From Legionellaceae bacterium (lineage in GTDB: Bacteria; Pseudomonadota; Gammaproteobacteria; Legionellales; Legionellaceae): 13,598 bases of DNA. The translations under genes were made by a program, and so were the position numbers. Positions 7,080-13,598 of the stretch are shown here, piece by piece (position 1 is the first letter of the stretch; every line of letters starts with the position of its first letter). The notes beneath the pieces were generated by a model, which saw only the letters and a program-made list of their open reading frames with translations, was not told the DNA's origin and ran no database searches. Location: the NCBI GenBank assembly GCA_947504795.1, contig CANNJG010000034.1, positions 1-13,598 on the forward strand, given 5' to 3'.

Positions 7080-9437
7080 TTATATATTCCCTTTTAATGC
7101 CTCAATATCAGGCACTTTGATATTTATATCCCGCTGTGGATGTGCAATTTTGATCTGATGCTCTTTAAATAAACGTACAATGGAAAAATTAATATCAGAT
7201 TGCACTTTGCTTTTTTTGTTACCGTCTTTAATCAGGAACCATAATTGAAAAATCATAGCTGAGTCGCCAAAGGCATGAAATAAAACGGCAGGTTTATGAC
7301 GTGCAGTTTTAAGCACCTCGTCATGTTCGTGTGCGGCTTGTAATAATAATTCCTGGGTGAGTTGCGTATTGCTATCATAAGCAACACCGACTTCACAATG
7401 TATCGATAAATGTGGATTACTAAACATAAAATTGGTCACGGGACGAGTAATCAAATCTGAATTTGGAACAATCACATCTTCGCTTGCGGCAGTCGTGATC
7501 TGTGTTGAGCGCACTCTGATTTTTTTAACGATACCCTCTATGTCATCAATCTTAATTCGATCTCCAGGTTGAATGGGTTTCTCAATCAATAAGATAATCC
7601 CAGAAACAAAGTTATTAACGATGGATTGGAGGCCTAACCCAACTCCAACCGATAATGCTCCGGCGACAATGGCTAATCCGGTGAAATCAATACCTGAAAC
7701 AAAGAGAGCTGCAACTAAAGCACATGCAAACCCAATATAAGTTAAAATAGAGGCTATAGCGACTTGAGTTTCTTCTTCGTCTTCAAATTGTGTGCGCTTC
7801 GAGAAAGCGGTGGAAATACACCTAAAAAGGAGATACAACAAGCAAAATACGAGAATACCTGCAACAATTCGTGTAGGATAAAATGTAAACGTAGAAAAAT
7901 GGATCCCATTCATTAATTGTGAAAGCAAGCTATCTATAAAAGACGTCCCATATCCCCAACTTTCACCAATCAGATATAAAGCAGTAAGGATAGTCATGAT
8001 TTGAATGGTCATTTTTAAAATAATAAATTCGGTCATAGTCTGATCTGTTTTGTAACCAAATAGACGGACGATTTTTTGATGGATTTTCCCGGGTTGAGAG
8101 CAGACCATATAGACTTTGGCCGTCGCATTTTCAATGAGGATAGCGCTGAGTAGGATAGCAAACGTTGTGATCCCTGAATAAGTTAAATGGATCGTGAGTG
8201 CTTGGTAACCTAAAAAATTGATGATGGTGCAGATGAAGAATACCAAAAAGGTTGCCCGTAATAAGAGTTGATTATGGCGTTGTATCAAAGGAAAACGTGG
8301 GTGGGCTTTACAAAAGTAGTAAAAAAATCCAGCCGCTGTAGACAAAACACCGAAGAGAAACAGGCTTTGGCCCAATTGTCGGAGCAAGTCATTTACATGT
8401 AATGCCTGAAGTAACAGGTCTCCTGCGTTGGCAATTGTATAATAGCTTAATAAAAAAAGGATTAGCCGTTTAAAGAAGTCGCAATCCAGCGCGTACCAAT
8501 ATAAAAATGCGGCGATGGGTTTTATTTTAAATAAAAAAATGATTAGGGTTAATCCCCAAAGATAGTAAGCGAGATAATCTGTTAATTGAAGTGTAAGGAT
8601 AGACGCATTATTGATGAGTTCGGGTTTAATGACATGGAGATCTAAGCTCACCCCAGTACACAATAAACAAAGAGTTAATAGCAGATAATTCGTAAAGCCA
8701 ATTCTTTTTTTACGTAGATAGTGCCTGCCTATCTTGCTGCGTTTTATCCAAGTGACCAGGATAAAAGCAATTAATGCGCTAAGCCCGAGGATGAGTGTAT
8801 TACTCGTGATGGTGCCGAATTGTACGGGTAACGTAACCACTGGTGGCAAGGGTGGTGCAAGTGTTGCATGCGTATTCATGAAAATTTTATTGACTAATAC
8901 CCAAATCGGTAACCCGCGGGTTAGGGTCTGAGTTTGCCGAATCTGGCTAACCGTTTTTTGATAGGTATTGACCGCTTCTTGAGCGCGAATCAAAAATAAA
9001 CGACACTGTGATAATTGAGCAGTTATTTGTTTTTGTTCTTTCTGCAAATAAAGGATATCGGCGCTATTGTTTTTAATATTATTTTTAACCGTAGTTGTTT
9101 CTGCAACGATGGGTTGTAAGCTATCAAGTTTTTTTTGTGCGTTTCCAACGCAATTATTCGCGCCTTCCATGAGATGATTCAGCACACGAATAGCGTTATC
9201 TAAATGGTCCAGATTGACATCCTCTACGGATAACTGTAGGTTGAGCTGATCAAACTGTTTATTTGCTTGTTTTAAGTCAAATTCAAGATAATTAACAAGC
9301 GGAGAGTGTTGGGTTGGCAAGATCGTAGGCGCAGTTGATGCGAACGCAGAAACAAAGAGCCCACTGCCTAATAAGCAGGCTAACAGCGGGTAACGAGGCC
9401 CCTTGATGAGTCGACGTATGAGGGTGCTATGTTGCAT
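7080..9437 (-). CDS. MscS-family mechanosensitive channel with periplasmic coiled-coil domain (785 aa)
   Basis: This is an inner-membrane channel that opens under membrane tension to release solutes in hypo-osmotic shock. Numbered from the chosen start, a signal peptide occupies about 1-33 (basic RRLIKGPR, hydrophobic core, cut near AFA). A periplasmic, helical, Gln/Lys-rich region that looks coiled-coil follows to about 170, then about ten hydrophobic segments. The MscS domain covers about 585-785: pore helix with the Gly/Ala-rich GALSVGVGLGLQ, then the beta-domain with KPIQPGDRIKIDDIEGIV and VIVPNSDLITRPVTNF. The layout resembles MscK/MscM of E. coli but is shorter (those exceed 1000 residues). 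The start at 9437 is preceded by GGAGG five bases away and gives a clean signal peptide; longer in-frame starts at 9449 and 9497 overlap this site or lie near the promoter. Confidence 0.9.
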   Translation of the reverse strand: MQHSTLIRRLIKGPRYPLLACLLGSGLFVSAFASTAPTILPTQHSPLVNYLEFDLKQANKQFDQLNLQLSVEDVNLDHLDNAIRVLNHLMEGANNCVGNAQKKLDSLQPIVAETTTVKNNIKNNSADILYLQKEQKQITAQLSQCRLFLIRAQEAVNTYQKTVSQIRQTQTLTRGLPIWVLVNKIFMNTHATLAPPLPPVVTLPVQFGTITSNTLILGLSALIAFILVTWIKRSKIGRHYLRKKRIGFTNYLLLTLCLLCTGVSLDLHVIKPELINNASILTLQLTDYLAYYLWGLTLIIFLFKIKPIAAFLYWYALDCDFFKRLILFLLSYYTIANAGDLLLQALHVNDLLRQLGQSLFLFGVLSTAAGFFYYFCKAHPRFPLIQRHNQLLLRATFLVFFICTIINFLGYQALTIHLTYSGITTFAILLSAILIENATAKVYMVCSQPGKIHQKIVRLFGYKTDQTMTEFIILKMTIQIMTILTALYLIGESWGYGTSFIDSLLSQLMNGIHFSTFTFYPTRIVAGILVFCLLYLLFRCISTAFSKRTQFEDEEETQVAIASILTYIGFACALVAALFVSGIDFTGLAIVAGALSVGVGLGLQSIVNNFVSGIILLIEKPIQPGDRIKIDDIEGIVKKIRVRSTQITTAASEDVIVPNSDLITRPVTNFMFSNPHLSIHCEVGVAYDSNTQLTQELLLQAAHEHDEVLKTARHKPAVLFHAFGDSAMIFQLWFLIKDGNKKSKVQSDINFSIVRLFKEHQIKIAHPQRDINIKVPDIEALKGNI

Positions 9438-9442
9438 GTAAG

Positions 9443-9447
9443 CCTCC
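9443..9447 (-). promoter_or_regulatory. Ribosome binding site that fixes the MscS-family start
   Basis: GGAGG on the minus strand, five bases before the ATG at 9437, is the strongest Shine-Dalgarno near any candidate start of this gene. The ATG at 9449 overlaps it. Confidence 0.8.
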
Positions 9448-9463
9448 ATTCGTAAGTCCTGAG

Positions 9464-9497
9464 GGTATAGAATCGGTGCTGTCACATAGAATGTCAA
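9464..9497 (-). promoter_or_regulatory. Candidate promoter of the MscS-family gene
   Basis: A perfect TTGACA lies at 9492-9497 on the minus strand. The -10 is less clear: TTCTAT (19-base spacer) or TATACC (22-base spacer, long). The -35 overlaps that of the divergent yqgE promoter. Confidence 0.3.
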
Positions 9498-9522
9498 CAG
9501 GCCCCAGACAATGGTGTATACT
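9494..9522 (+). promoter_or_regulatory. Candidate promoter of yqgE-ruvX-pyrB
   Basis: TCAACA (9494-9499) and TATACT (9517-9522) are spaced by 17 bases, matching consensus at four and five of six positions. The predicted start of transcription is near 9529, about 25 bases before the yqgE ATG. Confidence 0.5.
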
Positions 9523-9553
9523 TAACAGGACTCTTTCATAAACGGATAGTATC

Positions 9554-10120
9554 ATGTCGACACAGATGTCTTTGGTCAATCATTTCTTAGTCGCAATGCC
9601 GATGTTAAATGACGTTGTCTTGTCTCAATCCGTTATTTATATTTGTGAACATCACGATCGTGGCACGGTTGGGATGATTATCAACAGACCACTTGGGCAT
9701 CCTATGTCTGTGATTTTTGAACAATTGAATATTGTGCCAGCGAAAGAGCCTATTAAACAATATCCGCTGCTGTTTGGAGGTCCAATTCAAGCTGAGCGAG
9801 GATTTGTCATCCACCGACCCCCTGGAAAATGGCAATCTAGTATGCCGGTATTGGGGGATCAAGTGACGATTACGACGTCTAACGATATTGTGCGGGCAAT
9901 GGCTCAGAATCAAGGTCCAAAAGACGCTTTAATGGTTTTAGGCTATGTGGGCTGGGATAAAAGTGAGTTGGAACGTGAAATTGTGAAGGAAGATGCGTGG
10001 ATAGTGTGTCCTTTCAATCCAGAATTATTATACGATGTCCCGTTTGTAGAAAGATGGAAAGCCGCAGCAATGACTTTAGGTGTCGATATGGATAGTATTG
10101 CTCGGAGTGGCCATGCTTGA
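9554..10120 (+). CDS. yqgE: YqgE/AlgH family protein (188 aa)
   Basis: The whole length matches the UPF0301 (YqgE/AlgH) family. Typical blocks are HFLVAMPMLNDVVLSQSVIYICEH near the N-terminus, GMIINRPLG, LLFGGPIQAERGFVIH, and LGYVGWDKSELEREI with DAWIVCPFN. The molecular role of the family is unsettled; the Pseudomonas member was named AlgH for an effect on alginate. The gene sits directly before ruvX, the usual order in gammaproteobacteria, and its last eight bases overlap the ruvX start, suggesting translational coupling. The Shine-Dalgarno before 9554 is weak (GGATAG at 9544-9549). Confidence 0.95.
   Translation: MSTQMSLVNHFLVAMPMLNDVVLSQSVIYICEHHDRGTVGMIINRPLGHPMSVIFEQLNIVPAKEPIKQYPLLFGGPIQAERGFVIHRPPGKWQSSMPVLGDQVTITTSNDIVRAMAQNQGPKDALMVLGYVGWDKSELEREIVKEDAWIVCPFNPELLYDVPFVERWKAAAMTLGVDMDSIARSGHA
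10104..10107 (+). promoter_or_regulatory. Ribosome binding site of ruvX inside the end of yqgE
   Basis: GGAG lies five bases before the ATG at 10113. It supports that start over the GTG at 10080, which would add eleven residues (SIWIVLLGVA) not seen in the family. Confidence 0.7.
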
Positions 10121-10529
10121 AGGCGTTTATCTTGGTTTTGATTTTGGTTATAAACGAATTGGTGTTGCGGTAGGGCAGAGATTAACTAAAACTGCTTCGC
10201 CATTAGAAATCCTCCAGGCTTCGAAAGGCGTACCAAATTGGGAAGCGGTTTCCATGCTTGTTAAACACTGGCGCCCCAAGGGATTGGTCGTTGGGTTACC
10301 CACACATATCGATGGTCAAGAACAATATACAACAAAAGCATCTAAACTATTCGCACAACAATTAGAAGAACGTTTTGGTTTGCCTGTAGCGATGGTGGAT
10401 GAACGTCTAACCACAGTAGAAGCGAGAGCACGTTTATTTACAGAAGGCGGCTATCGTAAAATAAAAGATTCTCAGGTAGACGCTGTGGCTGCAGCTATTA
10501 TTCTTGAACAATGGTTACAGCAATTGTAA
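10113..10529 (+). CDS. ruvX: RuvX/YqgF, pre-16S rRNA nuclease / Holliday junction resolvase-like (138 aa)
   Basis: YqgF has an RNase H-like fold and takes part in 5' maturation of 16S rRNA; it was first predicted as a Holliday junction resolvase. The frame carries the family's acidic residues in order: D10 in GFDFGYKRIGVAVGQ, E97 in VDERLTTVEAR, and D123 in QVDAVAAAIILEQW. VVGLPTHIDG at 59-68 is also typical. Length equals the family norm (E. coli 138). The start overlaps the yqgE end by eight bases, so the two are probably co-translated. pyrB follows 29 bases later. Confidence 0.96.
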   Translation: MLEGVYLGFDFGYKRIGVAVGQRLTKTASPLEILQASKGVPNWEAVSMLVKHWRPKGLVVGLPTHIDGQEQYTTKASKLFAQQLEERFGLPVAMVDERLTTVEARARLFTEGGYRKIKDSQVDAVAAAIILEQWLQQL

Positions 10530-10558
10530 GATCGAATCACTGATGCTGAGATTGAATT

Positions 10559-11467
10559 ATGATGAACCATTTGCTAGAAAGTAGTCAATTGTCTTCTGAA
10601 GACATTCTCCGCTTTTTGAAAAGAGCGACCTATTTCAAGGAGCATCCTCAATCACACCCCCAATATCCTCATATAACCTTAGCTAATTTATTTTATGAAC
10701 CTTCAACACGCACGCGTGTGAGTTTTCAGATGGCTGCTCACAATTTAGGGATTCGTGTGATTAATTTCGATTCAGAACAGTCCTCGGAAAGTAAAGGTGA
10801 AACCATCGAAGATACACTCCATACCTTATTTGCGATGGGGATTACGTTATGCGTGATTCGTCATAAACAAACTGGATTACCCAAGGCAATAGCAGGGGCA
10901 TTACCTTATGGATTGCATGTGATTAACGCCGGAGATGGCACGAATGAACACCCGAGCCAAGGGTTATTAGATTTGTTTACCATCGCTGCGCACAAACCGG
11001 ATCTTACGCAGTTAAAAATTGCTATTGTCGGTGACTTATTGCACTCGCGTGTTGCCAACACGCTACAATCATTATGCGCACTGATGAATGTTGGAGAGCT
11101 CGTGTTAGTTGCGCCTAAGATGTGGCACCCGCGTGCGTTAGTCTACGGTCGCCTTACAACCTCTTTGTCAGATGGCCTCCAAGACGCGGATGTCGTCATG
11201 ACGTTGCGTATTCAACAAGAGCGTTTAGCAACACATGAAGGGTTGGATTTGAATCAGTATCATCAAGCCTATGCGATTACCAAGGCACGTCTCGCTTACG
11301 CAAAGCCTGATGTGATGGTCATGCATCCCGGACCCATCAATCGCGGTGTGGAAATTGATAGTGACGTTGCGGATGGACCTTGTTCTGTTATCCTAGAGCA
11401 GGTACAGAATGGTGTCTTCATGCGCATGGCGATTCTAGAAAGTCTTATTTTGAACGCACCGCTTTAA
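10559..11467 (+). CDS. pyrB: Aspartate carbamoyltransferase catalytic chain (302 aa)
   Basis: PyrB joins carbamoyl phosphate and aspartate to N-carbamoyl-aspartate, the committed step of pyrimidine synthesis, in the cytoplasm. Substrate-binding motifs are all present: carbamoyl-phosphate loop STRTR at 49-53, the mobile SxxSKGET loop at 75-82 with K79, R101, HPSQ at 131-134, R164, R217 with Q219, and HPGPINRG at 256-263. At 302 residues it is the short type that can work as a simple trimer. No regulatory pyrI lies next to it, and no pyrC-like partner gene as in Pseudomonas. Two adjacent ATGs (10559, 10562) could start it; the Shine-Dalgarno is weak, consistent with coupling to ruvX. Its stop is four bases from the comM stop on the other strand. 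Confidence 0.96.
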   Translation: MMNHLLESSQLSSEDILRFLKRATYFKEHPQSHPQYPHITLANLFYEPSTRTRVSFQMAAHNLGIRVINFDSEQSSESKGETIEDTLHTLFAMGITLCVIRHKQTGLPKAIAGALPYGLHVINAGDGTNEHPSQGLLDLFTIAAHKPDLTQLKIAIVGDLLHSRVANTLQSLCALMNVGELVLVAPKMWHPRALVYGRLTTSLSDGLQDADVVMTLRIQQERLATHEGLDLNQYHQAYAITKARLAYAKPDVMVMHPGPINRGVEIDSDVADGPCSVILEQVQNGVFMRMAILESLILNAPL

Positions 11468-11471
11468 AGAC

Positions 11472-12989
11472 TTAGGTGTACGATACATTCAAGGTTTGTT
11501 TAAACGTGAAGCTCTGCTGCAGATCCGCCACTTCAATATTAGGCGCTTCTCGGATGTCTGCAATGGTTCTAGCCACTTTGAGCAAGCGATGATAGGCGCG
11601 AGCAGATAGTTTAAGTTGTGACAATAACGTATTCAAAAATTCTTGTTCTGCTTTACCCAATTCGCAATGTTGTTCATAAACAGATCCCGTTATTTTTGAA
11701 TTTAAACAACCCTGCCTTTCTAACTGTATTGCGCGGATATGCGTTACCTGTTTCCTGAGGCTTGGACTCTCTTTTTCTAGTATTTTGGGGGCCTGTAAGA
11801 AGCGTTCTAGAGGTAACATGGGTACGTTCAGTTGTAAATCTATGCGATCTAACAATGGGGCTGATAGTTTTTGCCGATAGCGTTGAATACTTTGCGGGGT
11901 ACATGTGCATTCTTGATGAGGGTTACCAGAATGTCCACAAGGGCAAGGATTCATGGCAGCAATGAGTTGAAATTGTGCGGGATATTCCATTTGTATCGCA
12001 GCACGAGAGATGCAAATCTGGCCGGATTCAAGGGGTTCGCGAAGTGTTTCCAATACTTTACGCTGAAACTCAGGTAATTCATCTAAAAATAATATGCCAT
12101 GATGCGCAAGTGAAATTTCTCCAGGTTTTGGTGGATTGCCGCCGCCAACTAATGCTACGGGTGACGCAGTATGATGAGGGGCACGAAATGGCGGTGTTAA
12201 CCATGCTTGATAATTTGGTTTTCGACCATGAATGGATTGAATAGCGATGCATTCCAAGGCTTGGCTTTCGGTTAAATTGGGTAAAATGGTGATCAGGCGT
12301 TGTGCCAGCATACTTTTACCGGAACCGGGCGGACCAAATAATAACACGCTATGCCCGCCGCAAGCTGCAATTTTCATAGCTGCTTTGGCATGAGATTGCC
12401 CCTTAATATCTGACCAATCCATCAGGTTGTCATGACGTGTTAGGTTAGGGCGGGCTGGTAGGGTGGGCAAGGGGTCTTTTTGACATAAATAATGACACAC
12501 TGCGCGCAAATGTGGCGCCGAGAAGACATGCGGATAACCGACTAATCCTGCTTCATCCGCATTCGCGGTTGGTATGATAAGCTGTTGTTGTGTCGTATGC
12601 GTAGCCATAACAGCAGGGATAATTGATGCGACGCCCTTCAACGTGCCATCCAGAGCTAATTCCCCAATAAACTCATGCATGTCTAAACTTTTCTGTGGGA
12701 TTTGACCTGAAGCTGCGAGGATCCCAAGGGCTATGGGTAAATCAAACCCACTACCAATTTTTGGTAAATCAGCAGGCGCTAAATTCACGGTGATGCGCCG
12801 GCATGGAAAATCGAATTGACTATTCATGATGGCAGAACGCACGCGATCTTTGCTTTCTTTGACGGCAGTTTGTGGCAAGCCAACGAGGGTAAAACTGGGC
12901 AAACCATTGGATAGATGGACTTCGACGGCTACGGATTGCGCATGTAACCCGAGGGTACTGCGCGTGTTGCAAATCGCGAGTTGTGTCAT
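11472..12989 (-). CDS. comM: ComM/YifB, AAA+ helicase with magnesium-chelatase-like domain (505 aa)
   Basis: ComM is a hexameric AAA+ branch-migration helicase that helps integrate incoming DNA during natural transformation; it is widespread also in bacteria not known to be competent. The N-terminal Lon-protease-like ChlI domain covers about 1-170 (GLPSFTLVGLPQTAVKESKDRVRSA, VNLAPADLPKIGSGFDLPIA). The ATPase core has Walker A GPPGSGKS at 219-226, FRAPHHTAS at 268-276, Walker B ILFLDELPEF at 299-308, and NPCPCGHSGNPHQECTC at 347-363 with four Cys that could bind zinc. SAPLLDRIDLQL at 376-387 follows. Length is normal and the frame intact. AAGGA seven bases or so before the ATG is the ribosome binding site. 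It follows ubiK by 43 bases, probably one transcript. Confidence 0.96.
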   Translation of the reverse strand: MTQLAICNTRSTLGLHAQSVAVEVHLSNGLPSFTLVGLPQTAVKESKDRVRSAIMNSQFDFPCRRITVNLAPADLPKIGSGFDLPIALGILAASGQIPQKSLDMHEFIGELALDGTLKGVASIIPAVMATHTTQQQLIIPTANADEAGLVGYPHVFSAPHLRAVCHYLCQKDPLPTLPARPNLTRHDNLMDWSDIKGQSHAKAAMKIAACGGHSVLLFGPPGSGKSMLAQRLITILPNLTESQALECIAIQSIHGRKPNYQAWLTPPFRAPHHTASPVALVGGGNPPKPGEISLAHHGILFLDELPEFQRKVLETLREPLESGQICISRAAIQMEYPAQFQLIAAMNPCPCGHSGNPHQECTCTPQSIQRYRQKLSAPLLDRIDLQLNVPMLPLERFLQAPKILEKESPSLRKQVTHIRAIQLERQGCLNSKITGSVYEQHCELGKAEQEFLNTLLSQLKLSARAYHRLLKVARTIADIREAPNIEVADLQQSFTFKQTLNVSYT

Positions 12990-13032
12990 GATAATTTCCT
13001 TTTAATCATGATTATGGACTTAGGGGTTGGAA

Positions 13033-13305
13033 TTAGGCTGAGTGAGCGTCGTTGCCAGTCTTATTTTTTTCTTGAATTAATTGCTGAACTGCTTTTTCTA
13101 GACCATCCACTTTTTCTCTTGTCTTCGCTAGGACTTTGAGTTGAACATCAAATTCTTCTCGTGTGACTAAATCCAAGTGGGTAAACGCGGATTGCAACAC
13201 TTCTTTGAATTGTTGTTTCACTTCTTCCTCAAGAACTTGAATGTTTTGTGGGAGAGCAGAATATAGTTTTTTTGCCATATCTTCGAGTTGTTTAGGGAGC
13301 AACAT
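13033..13305 (-). CDS. ubiK: UbiK, ubiquinone biosynthesis accessory factor (90 aa)
   Basis: UbiK (formerly YqiC, BMFP domain) is a small helical protein that assists aerobic ubiquinone synthesis with UbiJ and can bind membranes. The stretch HLDLVTREEFDVQLKVLAKTREKVDGLEK at about 43-71 is the family signature, nearly the same as in E. coli, with a C-terminal coiled coil. The N-terminal half (LEDMAKKLYSALPQN) is the usual amphipathic helix region. Length (90) is normal. It lies 43 bases upstream of comM on the same strand, a pairing seen in other gammaproteobacteria. A good promoter is visible upstream. Confidence 0.95.
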   Translation of the reverse strand: MLLPKQLEDMAKKLYSALPQNIQVLEEEVKQQFKEVLQSAFTHLDLVTREEFDVQLKVLAKTREKVDGLEKAVQQLIQEKNKTGNDAHSA

Positions 13306-13340
13306 GCCTAGATTCCTAAAGGTGGTTTCCGCTAATCACA

Positions 13341-13369
13341 AGTATAGTAAAATCAGTGCCTATCAGCAA
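13341..13369 (-). promoter_or_regulatory. Promoter of ubiK-comM
   Basis: On the minus strand TTGCTG (13364-13369) and TATACT (13341-13346) are separated by exactly 17 bases. The -10 matches consensus at five of six. Transcription would start near 13334, giving a leader of about 29 bases before the ubiK ATG, with AGGA at 13314-13317 as Shine-Dalgarno. Confidence 0.6.
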
Positions 13370-13420
13370 TGTATTTCGCCATGGGTCAGCAATTCCCGCT
13401 TAAATCATATTCCAGGCTAA

Positions 13421-13438
13421 AAAACACATGTGTGTTTT
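13421..13438. repeat. AT-rich inverted repeat, possible operator
   Basis: AAAACACA (13421-13428) and TGTGTTTT (13431-13438) are exact reverse complements around TG, and ACACATGTGT inside is itself a perfect palindrome. It stands about 50 bases upstream of the ubiK -35. The two-base centre and low GC make it a poor terminator stem; a dimeric regulator site is more natural. Confidence 0.4.
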
Positions 13439-13531
13439 AAATTCAAACAAATAATATTTTGACCTCACTTAAACTGCCTTTTCAAACTAAAGAACATCAG
13501 CCCCTTTTCCATTAAAAGCGCACATACAGGT

Positions 13532-13566
13532 AATAAAAAGCAAGAGCGAACTATTTTTATCCGCTC
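13532..13566 (-). terminator. Rho-independent terminator of a gene beyond the right edge
   Basis: Read on the minus strand, GAGCGGA and TTCGCTC form a 7-bp stem (one G-U pair) with a nine-base loop, followed by TTGCTTTTTATT. This is a standard intrinsic terminator for leftward transcription and implies a minus-strand gene ending at or just beyond the right edge. Confidence 0.65.
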
Positions 13567-13598
13567 AAGCTTATGCAATTAACCACCCACTTCCAATC

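Larger units (their letters stand above)
13370..13598. other. Non-coding right edge
   Basis: No gene was recognised in these 229 bases. They hold an AT-rich inverted repeat at 13421-13438 and a leftward terminator at 13532-13566. The last 30 bases may contain the end of a minus-strand gene, but all three minus frames close within about 45 bases of the edge, too short to identify anything. Confidence 0.55.

Noticed and set aside
9605..9913. 102-codon minus-strand frame inside yqgE
   Set aside because: It lies wholly within a well-conserved gene on the other strand and its His/Arg-rich protein looks like a by-product of that coding sequence.
11762..12244. Three overlapping plus-strand frames opposite comM
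   Set aside because: They are antisense to conserved comM motifs, overlap one another in different frames, and lack start signals.
1..13598. CRISPR array, tRNA, rRNA or phage genes
   Set aside because: No evenly spaced direct repeats, cloverleaf sequences or phage-type proteins were seen.

Overview
The window looks like chromosomal DNA of an AT-rich gammaproteobacterium. The set yqgE-ruvX-pyrB, ubiK-comM, a CspD-like cold shock protein and a long MscS-family channel fits that class. A giant Sel1-repeat protein resembling Legionella EnhC, and a secreted cysteine-paired beta-propeller, make a Legionellales/Coxiellaceae-type bacterium the best guess. That placement is inference from protein character, not from a phylogeny.

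Left edge (1-396): the last 46 codons of a gene running in from outside, whose C-terminus resembles a DDE transposase. It is followed by about 250 bp of non-coding DNA with a small hairpin and a T10 run. Positions 397-6737 hold four tightly packed plus-strand genes, apparently one operon: an exported 1302-residue Sel1-repeat protein with about 31 repeats, an ExeA/MshM-type AAA ATPase, a short MshN/GspB-like single-pass membrane protein with a TPR-like C-terminus, and an exported beta-propeller with six regularly spaced cysteine pairs. This is the most unusual part of the window. The ATPase and bitopic protein are the kind of pair that helps place secretins or pili in the envelope, but no pilin, secretin or secretion ATPase is present, and the partners are two large exported proteins.

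The rest is housekeeping. On the minus strand are a CspD-like protein and a 785-residue MscS-family channel. Divergent from the channel is yqgE-ruvX-pyrB on the plus strand (an envelope-related protein of unknown role, the Holliday junction resolvase-like/16S rRNA maturation nuclease, and aspartate carbamoyltransferase). pyrB meets comM head-on with only four bases between stop codons. comM is preceded by ubiK (ubiquinone biosynthesis accessory factor), giving a minus-strand ubiK-comM unit with a good promoter. The right edge has a rho-independent terminator pointing left, so a further minus-strand gene probably ends near the edge.

Five start codons are best placed downstream of the longest open frame (ATPase, cold shock protein, MscS channel, RuvX) or confirmed (Sel1 protein), judged by Shine-Dalgarno spacing and family N-termini. 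No tRNA, rRNA or CRISPR array was seen.
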